Positions 42,200 to 48,835 of a DNA stretch of 48,835 bases are shown here, piece by piece. Origin of the DNA: Gammaproteobacteria bacterium. GTDB taxonomy: Bacteria; Pseudomonadota; Gammaproteobacteria; Arenicellales; UBA868. The stretch is from contig JAAZYQ010000004.1 of the NCBI GenBank assembly GCA_014239575.1, positions 7,676 through 56,510 on the forward strand. The letters run 5' to 3'. The notes below the pieces were generated by a model. That model did not search any database, had not been told where the DNA came from, and saw only the letters and a list, made by a program, of their open reading frames with translations. Position 1 is the stretch's first letter. The number at the start of each line of letters is the position of its first letter. The position numbers and the translations under genes were made by a program.

Positions 42200-43264
42200 G
42201 TGGTAGTACTGGTAACCGGCTCAGCTGGGTTAATTGGCGCGGAAGCCGTTCGCTTCTTCGCAGACAAGGGGATGGATATTGTTGGTATTGATAACGACAT
42301 GCGAGCCTATTTCTTCGGTGCCAGTGCCAGTACGAACTGGAGTCGAGAACAATTGCAAGCAGATTTACCGGCGTATCATCATGAAAGTATCGACATTCGC
42401 GATATAGAGGCGCTGCGCACCGTTTTTCGGCGTTATGGCAAAGATATAAAGCTCGTGTTGCACACGGCAGCCCAGCCCTCACATGACTGGGCTGCGCGCG
42501 AGCCACTCACCGATTTCAGTGTGAATGCCACTGGAACTTTGAACCTATTGGAGTTGACGCGCGAAAGTTGCCCTGATTCGCCCTTCATTTTCACCAGCAC
42601 CAATAAGGTCTATGGCGACACCCCTAACCGACTGCCGCTGGAGGAGCTTGAGACACGCTGGGAACTCTCCCGGGATCATCAGTTCTTTGACAAGGGAATC
42701 GATGAATCAATGAGTATTGACAGCACACTGCACAGCCTTTTTGGTGCCTCTAAAGTGGCTGCTGATATCCTGGTACAGGAATATGGCCAGTATTTCCAGA
42801 TGAAAACCGCCTGTTTTCGAGGAGGCTGCCTGACCGGCCCCGGACACTCGGGCGCGGAGTTACATGGTTTTTTGGCTTACCTCGCGAAATGCGCACTAAC
42901 TGGTGATAACTACACGGTTTTCGGATACAAAGGCAAACAGGTGCGTGACAATATCCATTCAAATGATCTTGTTAATGCCTTCTGGCACTTCTTCGAAGAG
43001 CCTCGCGTTGCTGAGATTTACAACATTGGTGGTGGCCGCTATGCCAATTGCTCAATGCTTGAAGCGATCACTATGGCTGAGGAGATGACAGGCAGAAATT
43101 TTAACTGGACTTATTCTGACACTCACCGAGTCGGCGATCACATGTGGTGGGTGAGCGATACCTCTCGATTCGAGAACCACTACCCCAAATGGCAGATAAA
43201 ACATGGCATTAAAGAAATAATGCGTGCCGTCATTGAGGGGCAATCCGAACGCCTGTTCGACTGA
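42200..43264 (+). CDS. NAD-dependent epimerase/dehydratase family protein, CDP-paratose 2-epimerase-like (second)
   Basis: The 354-residue product has the NAD motif [71 protein letters not shown] and [14 protein letters not shown]. These features are seen in CDP-paratose-epimerase-like proteins linked to glycosyltransferases. The catalytic tyrosine of the YxxxK motif is replaced: F181-G-A-S-K185. I recall HSLFGASK as usual in this subgroup, so it may be a group trait rather than decay. The start is a GTG with AGGAGA 7 bases upstream. It is 3 bases from the glycosyltransferase gene. Confidence 0.85.
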   Translation: MVVLVTGSAGLIGAEAVRFFADKGMDIVGIDNDMRAYFFGASASTNWSREQLQADLPAYHHESIDIRDIEALRTVFRRYGKDIKLVLHTAAQPSHDWAAREPLTDFSVNATGTLNLLELTRESCPDSPFIFTSTNKVYGDTPNRLPLEELETRWELSRDHQFFDKGIDESMSIDSTLHSLFGASKVAADILVQEYGQYFQMKTACFRGGCLTGPGHSGAELHGFLAYLAKCALTGDNYTVFGYKGKQVRDNIHSNDLVNAFWHFFEEPRVAEIYNIGGGRYANCSMLEAITMAEEMTGRNFNWTYSDTHRVGDHMWWVSDTSRFENHYPKWQIKHGIKEIMRAVIEGQSERLFD

Positions 43265-43267
43265 CTC

Positions 43268-44083
43268 ATGCCGATTACTGTTCAGTCCCTAGCAGAATGG
43301 CAGGCATCAGGCATTGACAACCTGCTGTCGGTGGTTATCCCGGCACATAATGAGGAGGGACACATTGAGGAGACAATCAAGTCCTTGTCGTCAGTGCTGG
43401 AAGGTGAATCAATCGACTATGAGATTTTGGTTATTAATGACAATTCCACAGACCAGACTAAAGCGATACTGGAGAAGCTGTCCAGTAACCGCGTTCGCCA
43501 CATCGATAACGAGCCGCCGAATGGCTTTGGTTACGCAGTACGACTTGGTTTGACCACCTTTCGTGGAGACTGCGTCGCCATCGTAATGGCTGATGGCTCC
43601 GATGATCCGGTTGATCTGGTGCGCTTCTATCGCGCCTTCAGGGAGGGCGCAGACTGCGTGTTTGGGACTCGCTTTTCAAAATCCAGCACTATTGTCGACT
43701 ATCCCCTGGTTAAGCGAATACTGAATCGTCTAGGCAATCAGTTGATTCGAATTTTATTCCTTACACGCTATAACGATACAACCAATGCATTCAAACTTTA
43801 TGGGCGCCATGTGATTGCCGGCCTGCAACCCCTACTCGCTTATGGCTTTAACCTCACGGTTGAGTTGCCGCTGAAGGCGATGGTCCGTGGTTACAGCTTC
43901 AAGATTCTTCCCAACAACTGGTATAACCGCAAGGAAGGGGTATCCAAGTTCAAGGTTGATGAAGTCTCCAGTGGATATCTTTTTATCATCTTTTACTGCT
44001 GGCTGGAGGGTCGCTTAGCCCGGCATGGCCAGATCGATCGTGGCCAGCATCAAGACACACACCTGCAGGTATGGCACCGTTGA
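43268..44083 (+). CDS. Family 2 glycosyltransferase (polyprenyl-phosphate sugar synthase-like)
   Basis: The 271-residue product has a GT2 fold starting LLSVVIPAHNEEGHIEETI, ILVINDNSTDQT, and the metal-binding region VIMADGSDDPVDLV. GTRFSKSSTIVDYP and NDTTNAFKLYGR follow. It resembles dolichyl/undecaprenyl-phosphate sugar synthases (DPM1 type), and a hydrophobic segment near the C terminus (SGYLFIIFYCWLEGR) suggests membrane contact. It likely uses the product of the epimerases. It overlaps the following membrane-protein gene by 13 bases. Confidence 0.88.
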   Translation: MPITVQSLAEWQASGIDNLLSVVIPAHNEEGHIEETIKSLSSVLEGESIDYEILVINDNSTDQTKAILEKLSSNRVRHIDNEPPNGFGYAVRLGLTTFRGDCVAIVMADGSDDPVDLVRFYRAFREGADCVFGTRFSKSSTIVDYPLVKRILNRLGNQLIRILFLTRYNDTTNAFKLYGRHVIAGLQPLLAYGFNLTVELPLKAMVRGYSFKILPNNWYNRKEGVSKFKVDEVSSGYLFIIFYCWLEGRLARHGQIDRGQHQDTHLQVWHR

Positions 44084-45870
44084 GTTCTGCTAACACCGTA
44101 GTACCTGCCGAAGAAGCAAGCATTCCAGAGCCAACACCGTGGTTTTTACTGTTGGTGACTATGATGACTGTAGTGGCTGTCGCAGTAAGCGTCGCGACAG
44201 TAGCGACTACCCTGTATATCGTTTTTCACGACTATGTTCGCCTACCTCATGGTGATGAATGGGAGATGATTGCCCATTGGCATGAGAAATGGCGAGACAC
44301 AGATTCGTCATGGTGGCATTTGTTCGACCAGCATAATGAACATCGAATCGCCGTGCCACGGCTTATATTTTTTTCTGATCTTAAATGGTTTGAAGGGAGC
44401 GGGATCTTTACTTTAGGCTGTCTTATTTCCATTCAACTCATTCATTCAATTTTCTTATGTGTACTGGTTTGCAAGTCATTGAGATTCAAATTAGGCGCAA
44501 GTCTTATTGCGGGTGGTCTGGTAGTCCTCCTGATGTTTTCGGTCTTCCAAATCCGGAACCTAGTCTGGGGCTTTCAGCTTCAATTCGTTGGTGTTTTTGC
44601 TTTGTCGACTCTTGCATTCTTCTCACTGCTGCAGCATGTCCCCACACGGTCCCACCCTAATTCGCGCATCTCAGAATTGCCATTTGCTCTGGGGATTATG
44701 TTCTGTATTGGAGCAACTTTCACGATGGCAAATGGCCTTTTGACTTGGCCAGTTGGTCTTCTGATCGCCATACAGCAAAGATGGTCATTGAGAAGATTGC
44801 TTGCTTTCCTGGGTATCGCTTGCCTTATTTGGTTGGCCTATTTTTACGATTTCGAATTTGTGTCGGGCCACAGCAACCCATGGGAAGGGCTTGAGAATAT
44901 ATGGCCGCTCGCTCAGTATGTTGCCATCTATATCGGGCGCCCGATTTCGCCTTTTTGGCAAGAATATGCCATCGGGATTGGCATGGTGGGTATTCTCATA
45001 ACCACTACGTCAGTCATTCTTTTTATTTTTGACAAAGACAATGCGCGGTTTGACAGCAAAGCAAGTCGGACGCTCCTCGCCGTCTCTATTTTTATTCTCT
45101 TGACCGCGTTAATTACCGGACTTGGCCGGGTTGATTTTGGCCTTGAACAAGCAGCCTCAAGCCGTTATTCAACGCCCGCCGTGATCTACTGGATTTCCAG
45201 CATTACGATTCTTCTTACGGTACAACTCAAGAACGCACGGATGAAAGTGGCACTACGCCATTTAAGCGGATTCCTGATATTTTCGGCTATCGCCAGCGCC
45301 ATCACCTACCAGTTCAAAGTTCCCGAGATTGCAGAACACTTAGCACGAACAAGAATGGCTGCCGCTTCGTCACTCTTGACAGGAGTGTATGATAAATCCG
45401 CGATACGTCACATTCACCCACACCCCAGGCGGGTCATGGATAAGATTGGAATTTTGCAAGAAGAGCGGCTTAGTCTTTTCTCTACTGACGCAGTGGCGCT
45501 GGTTGGACAACCTCTGAATGCACGCCTAGTTATGGCATCTGGAAATCACTGCACTGGCCATATTGATGAGGTCAAAATGGTGAAGTCGGATAAAAATGGC
45601 ATCCGTTTGGCAGGGTGGGCTGTTAACCGCCAGGCTCAAAAAAGGGCAGATACGGTCCTCTTTGTTGTCGATGGAACCATAAACGGAATTGCCTTTTCTG
45701 GAAGGCAAAGACCGGATGTGGAGAAGATCTTCCCAGAAATCAGTGACAGCGGCTGGCTTGGTTACGCCAAAATCTGGCCCGGCGAAACGTTACAAGCCTA
45801 TGCTGTAGTCAGCGACGGTCAGGCGGCTTGCCTTCTCAACGGTGTTTATCAACACCAGGCCAAAAACTAG
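44071..45870 (+). CDS. Polytopic membrane protein of unknown function in a sugar operon
   Basis: The 599-residue product has about ten to twelve transmembrane helices between residues 27 and 410. A periplasmic-type loop after the first helix contains LPHGDEWEMIAHWHEKW and DQHNEHRIAVPRLIFF, acidic and histidine-rich as in GT-C glycosyltransferases and polysaccharide membrane proteins. The last 150 residues form a soluble, probably beta-rich domain (IDEVKMVKSDKNGIRLAGWAVNRQ, in parts). I recognise no named family. As partner of a lipid-linked-sugar synthase it may transfer that sugar on the outer face of the membrane; this is inference. Confidence 0.75.
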   Translation: MAPLSSANTVVPAEEASIPEPTPWFLLLVTMMTVVAVAVSVATVATTLYIVFHDYVRLPHGDEWEMIAHWHEKWRDTDSSWWHLFDQHNEHRIAVPRLIFFSDLKWFEGSGIFTLGCLISIQLIHSIFLCVLVCKSLRFKLGASLIAGGLVVLLMFSVFQIRNLVWGFQLQFVGVFALSTLAFFSLLQHVPTRSHPNSRISELPFALGIMFCIGATFTMANGLLTWPVGLLIAIQQRWSLRRLLAFLGIACLIWLAYFYDFEFVSGHSNPWEGLENIWPLAQYVAIYIGRPISPFWQEYAIGIGMVGILITTTSVILFIFDKDNARFDSKASRTLLAVSIFILLTALITGLGRVDFGLEQAASSRYSTPAVIYWISSITILLTVQLKNARMKVALRHLSGFLIFSAIASAITYQFKVPEIAEHLARTRMAAASSLLTGVYDKSAIRHIHPHPRRVMDKIGILQEERLSLFSTDAVALVGQPLNARLVMASGNHCTGHIDEVKMVKSDKNGIRLAGWAVNRQAQKRADTVLFVVDGTINGIAFSGRQRPDVEKIFPEISDSGWLGYAKIWPGETLQAYAVVSDGQAACLLNGVYQHQAKN

Positions 45871-45901
45871 GGCGTACCTTTCTCGACAGTCCACTTGCAC
45901 C

Positions 45902-47026
45902 TCATATCTGTGTTCCGGAGACCTGCTTGGGAAAGAAATCTTCGCACGATCCCTCGCGCAGCACATCGGCAGTTGCACAGTGCAAGCCACCGCCGAAAGG
46001 ATAGGCATCACGAAACGCTAGCGGCAATACCTCAAAACCGAGTTTGTCGAGCTGCTCGATCTGTTTGACTTCGCTGGCCTCCACGATCACCGTCTTGTGA
46101 TCCAGTATCAAGACGTTCATCGAAAGCCAGACACTGGAGTAACACAGCGGCGGCGGTGAATCATTGGAGGGTTGCGCCGCATCAATAATCTGCCAGTCGT
46201 TAGCCTCAAAAATCTTTCGTTGATCTTCGGGGAGTTTGCGGTTGGGGTTATTCATAATAAGGCCTGGCCGCAACGGCACAAAGGTCGCATCGATATGAAT
46301 TGGGTAAGGGTCACCGGGAAAATTCACGGCATGTACTCTGTGATCTGGGTAATGGCGCTGCAACCATTGCATGCCACGGCGATTGGTGGTCAGCCCATGC
46401 TGACAAAACAGATCTTTCCCTATACGTAACACGTCAGCCGCATCAAAAAGCGGCTCGTGCTCGGTGGTGACGAAATCAAGTGCCGCCGTGCGCTTTAAGC
46501 GCTCTTCTATTGTGATCTCATCAAAGTAGCCGGCCTGGTATGCATCGTCTGTCAGTCGTGGCCGAGGTGCCTGCTCCCAGCGAAAACCCGGGTCTTCATC
46601 GAAATAGCGCTGCATCAGCGAGTGATACGCCAGGTATTCCCAGTAGCGGCAACGAAATGACATGGGCGCAGACAGAATCTCCTTACCCACGGTCAAAAGG
46701 ACATCCCGCGGTGGCATACAACCAAACATCGAGCCAGTGGTGAAATCTGGCGTGATCGCTGCCTGATTCCATTGAATCGGCTCCGGCCGGTCGACCCGGA
46801 TACCACGCCCTTCCAATATGCCGACCAGCTGATCGAGTTGCTGGTTGGCTTGCTCGATAGTACGCAAAGGACGCGGCCCCCACATGCCCCGCATGTCGCT
46901 ATCGTCCGGAATCTTGGCCTCGGTGGCCAGTTCGGACGGGGGGATACAGGTAAAGTCTGCCCGCCCAACAATAGCGTGCTTCAAGGGATCAAAATCATTC
47001 CATGAACTGACAACAGTGGCTTGCAT
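45902..47026 (-). CDS. Glycine amidinotransferase (AGAT) family protein
   Basis: The 374-residue protein closely follows the amidinotransferase fold of eukaryotic and bacterial L-arginine:glycine amidinotransferases. The catalytic triad positions are visible as D195 (EPLFDAADVLRIGKDLF), H244 (PIHIDATFVPLRPG) and C350 (GGGLHCAT), corresponding to human D254, H303 and C407. WLSMNVLILDHKTVIVEASEV is also conserved. It would transfer an amidino group from arginine to an amine; glycine is the classical acceptor, but related enzymes use other amines in natural-product pathways. GGAGA lies 8 bases before the ATG. No pathway partner is adjacent. Confidence 0.92.
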   Translation of the reverse strand: MQATVVSSWNDFDPLKHAIVGRADFTCIPPSELATEAKIPDDSDMRGMWGPRPLRTIEQANQQLDQLVGILEGRGIRVDRPEPIQWNQAAITPDFTTGSMFGCMPPRDVLLTVGKEILSAPMSFRCRYWEYLAYHSLMQRYFDEDPGFRWEQAPRPRLTDDAYQAGYFDEITIEERLKRTAALDFVTTEHEPLFDAADVLRIGKDLFCQHGLTTNRRGMQWLQRHYPDHRVHAVNFPGDPYPIHIDATFVPLRPGLIMNNPNRKLPEDQRKIFEANDWQIIDAAQPSNDSPPPLCYSSVWLSMNVLILDHKTVIVEASEVKQIEQLDKLGFEVLPLAFRDAYPFGGGLHCATADVLREGSCEDFFPKQVSGTQI

Positions 47027-47173
47027 TACTTCATCTCCGATGGTTTTCTTCTTCTTTGGGTTCGGTTTTGTCCTGGCAACTTGTCACTGCCACGCGCGTT
47101 TTAAAGTATGGTCGATCCCGCAACTATTGCTGTTACTGTGCCGCTGCTACAACAGCCAAAACCGAAAACTTCC

Positions 47174-48331
47174 TTATGCCGTCGTTGTCGTCTCTCGCAA
47201 CGCCTGCAGTACCTTGGCTCGCCGCGACAGCCACCAGCCATATTGCACCGGCCAATGCTCCCATGCCTGATCAGCATCCAGTGCCAAAGCGGCATGCAGT
47301 GGCCAGTTGGGGTCGTCCAGCGCCTCGCGGCCAATAGCAACCAGATCGGCTTGCCCTTTTGCGACGATATCCACGGCCTGGTGAGGAGTCAGCACAAACC
47401 CCACTGCCTGAGTCATCAGGCCCGTCTCTTCCTTGACAGCCTGCGCATAGGGTACCTGGAAACCCGGTTGCGGCGGCGGACCCTTGGCAGCTGTGGCCGA
47501 GCCAAGAATGCCACCCGAGGAGCAGTCAACGACATCAACACCAAGACCTTTCAGATCCTTAGCCAGAGCAACCGTATCCTCCAGTGACCAGCCCTGCGGC
47601 GCGCCATCCACCGCAGATACCCTTACAAACAGCGGCTTGTCGTGGGGCCAGGCAGCGCGCACGGCTTCCGCCGTTTCAAGCAGCATGCGAGACCGGCCCG
47701 CGCGGTCACCGCCATAGATATCGGTACGGTGATTGCTGATGGGTGAGAGAAAACTCGCCGCCAGATACCCGTGTGCTGCATGCACCTCGGCAATACCAAA
47801 GCCTGCGTTATCGGCTCGGCGTGCCGCGGCGGCAAAATCTTCAACCACCTGGGCAATCTCAGCCGGGGTCATCTCAGATGGCACCAGCCACCCCTCGCCC
47901 AAAGCGATAGCCGAAGGCCCAACCACTGGCCAGGGCTCGTCGCCGCGAGCCCGATCACTGTCGTCAAGCGGTCCGTTGCCATGCCAGGGCCGCTGCATGG
48001 AGGCCTTGCGTCCAGCATGTGCCAGTTGGATCGCCGGCACCGAACCCATGCTGGAGATAAACCGGGCAATGCCTGCCAGAGCCTGGGCCTGGGCATCGGT
48101 CCAGATGCCTAAATCGCCATGAGTAATGCGGCCGCGACGCTGCACTGCGGCCGCTTCGGTAAATACGACTGCCGCGCCGCCCTGGGCAAACTTGCCCAGG
48201 TGCGCCAGGTGCCAGTCATTAGCCAACCCATCATCAGCGCTGTACTGACACATAGGAGAGATAACCAGGCGGTTGGGCAGGCTCAAGCCGCGGATCTGGA
48301 GTGGTTGAAAAAGTGGTGACTGAGAAGACAT
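47174..48331 (-). CDS. Old Yellow Enzyme family NADH:flavin oxidoreductase (YqjM/XenA class)
   Basis: This 385-residue FMN-dependent ene-reductase has PLQIRGLSLPNRLVISPMCQYSADDGL, where the MCQY cysteine is the redox sensor of the YqjM/XenA class, and NDWHLAHLGKFAQGG. The substrate-binding HAGRKASMQRPW, VHAAHGYLAASFLSPISNHRTDIYGG (in parts) and the FMN-phosphate region VAIGREALDDPNW follow. Such enzymes reduce activated alkenes and electrophilic xenobiotics; the natural substrate is usually unknown. The ATG at 48331 begins before the conserved barrel; the frame to 48385 adds unlikely sequence. Confidence 0.93.
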   Translation of the reverse strand: MSSQSPLFQPLQIRGLSLPNRLVISPMCQYSADDGLANDWHLAHLGKFAQGGAAVVFTEAAAVQRRGRITHGDLGIWTDAQAQALAGIARFISSMGSVPAIQLAHAGRKASMQRPWHGNGPLDDSDRARGDEPWPVVGPSAIALGEGWLVPSEMTPAEIAQVVEDFAAAARRADNAGFGIAEVHAAHGYLAASFLSPISNHRTDIYGGDRAGRSRMLLETAEAVRAAWPHDKPLFVRVSAVDGAPQGWSLEDTVALAKDLKGLGVDVVDCSSGGILGSATAAKGPPPQPGFQVPYAQAVKEETGLMTQAVGFVLTPHQAVDIVAKGQADLVAIGREALDDPNWPLHAALALDADQAWEHWPVQYGWWLSRRAKVLQALRETTTTA

Positions 48332-48488
48332 AGCCTTGAAACGATTGCTGAATTGAAAGAGAACACGTAATGATATCGGTGCCACACGCCAGTTACCAGA
48401 AAAAACACTACAACAAGCCGCTCAGAAACTGGCCTTGCGCCAGGCTACACTTGTAGATATCGTGTGCTTTTCACTCAGGAATCCTCCG

Positions 48489-48835
48489 ATGTCAAGCTCA
48501 CAACTTGCCGCCCGCATGCTCTACCAGGCCCGCCGTCCGGGCGAGGCACTGACGGGCCTGCCGGCCGAAGCGCTACCGAACGATCTGACCAACGCCTACG
48601 CGGCCCAGGCGCAACTGGTGGGACTCCTCAGTAACGATATCGGCCCCCCGATCGGTTATAAAGTCGGCTGCACCAACATCACTGCCCGACAAATGCTCAA
48701 ACTGGACTTTCCGTTCAGCGGCCGCTGCTTTGAAAGCCAGGTTGTGCCCTCTCCCGCATCTATCGATGCCAGTGCATTGCATATGATCGGTATCGAACCC
48801 GAAATCGCCGTGCGCATCGCGCGCGACCTGGCGCC
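48489..48835 (+). CDS. 2-keto-4-pentenoate hydratase family protein, truncated by the window edge
   Basis: Only the first 115 codons are present, reading MSSSQLAARMLYQARRPGEA and onward. The stretches IGYKVGCTNITARQMLKLDFPFSG and the metal-binding start GIEPEIAVRIARDL match the MhpD/DmpE hydratase family, which acts in meta-cleavage pathways of aromatic breakdown; fumarylacetoacetate-hydrolase relatives are an alternative. AGGA lies 8 bases before the ATG. It is divergent from the OYE gene across about 157 bases. The catalytic region is mostly outside the window, so the function is only family level. Confidence 0.82.
   Translation, partial: MSSSQLAARMLYQARRPGEALTGLPAEALPNDLTNAYAAQAQLVGLLSNDIGPPIGYKVGCTNITARQMLKLDFPFSGRCFESQVVPSPASIDASALHMIGIEPEIAVRIARDLA

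Noticed and set aside
1-48835. CRISPR arrays, tRNA genes, insertion sequences or prophage genes
   Set aside because: I saw no regularly spaced repeat array, no tRNA cloverleaf signature, no transposase and no integrase.

Overview
The window is a chromosomal segment of a gammaproteobacterium. The gene order of the division and cell-wall (dcw) cluster, a type A RNase P RNA lying between mraZ and rsmI, the lpoA-yraN-SIS-BON block, lpxC, and the closeness of many proteins to Escherichia coli and Pseudomonas homologues all point there. MurE carries the DNPR signature of a meso-diaminopimelate cell wall. LPS genes (lpxC, gmhA-like, rfaE2) show a Gram-negative outer membrane. A divergent cbbR / phosphoribulokinase pair suggests Calvin-cycle capacity, so a facultative or obligate autotroph is plausible, but RuBisCO is not in the window. 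I see no insertion sequence, prophage, CRISPR array or tRNA.

Layout. 1-2192 (minus): an acyl-CoA dehydrogenase and an L-carnitine dehydrogenase-like gene. 2436-20147 (minus): an almost complete dcw cluster read in the order mraZ-rsmH-ftsL-ftsI-murE-murF-mraY-murD-ftsW-murG-murC-murB-ftsQ-ftsA-ftsZ-lpxC. Genes from rsmH to ftsQ overlap or nearly touch, many with GTG or TTG starts, and no ddl gene is present. Its upstream region (20148-20477) has a near-consensus sigma-70 promoter with three MraZ-type direct repeats and a long leader containing a GC-rich hairpin. 20650-21040 (minus): rnpB. 21082-21963 (minus): rsmI, divergent from the plus-strand outer-envelope block lpoA-yraN-gmhA-BON lipoprotein-rfaE2 (22018-26209). 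26247-30021 (minus): rppH, a small unknown protein, a LysR regulator, a 28-bp perfect hairpin, a secreted SCP2-like protein and cbbR. cbbR is divergent from phosphoribulokinase (30208-31110), with two spaced inverted repeats between them. A diverged TrpD2-like gene converges on and overlaps the end of prk.

32399-39070 holds housekeeping and accessory genes: a Sel1-repeat protein, cysG with an overlapping Rieske ferredoxin, a LON-domain protein, an overlapping trio (GGCT-like, gluQ-RS, DUF924) and a pirin. 39209-40965 holds two translationally coupled EamA exporters behind a perfect 20-bp palindrome. 41099-45870 is a surface-sugar operon: two CDP-paratose-2-epimerase-like SDRs, a family 2 glycosyltransferase and a polytopic membrane protein of unknown function. 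The right end has a glycine amidinotransferase-family enzyme, an Old Yellow Enzyme homologue and the start of a 2-keto-4-pentenoate hydratase-family gene cut by the window edge.

The core genes work together in envelope growth: peptidoglycan precursor synthesis (murC-F, mraY, murG), septal synthesis and division (ftsW, ftsI, ftsL, ftsQ, ftsA, ftsZ), an outer-membrane activator of a peptidoglycan synthase (lpoA), and lipid A and heptose synthesis. I found no clearly unprecedented system. The most uncharacterised parts are the TrpD2-like gene beside prk, the SCP2-like exported protein between two LysR genes, and the sugar-epimerase operon. All statements about families rest on reading the sequence; no database search was run.
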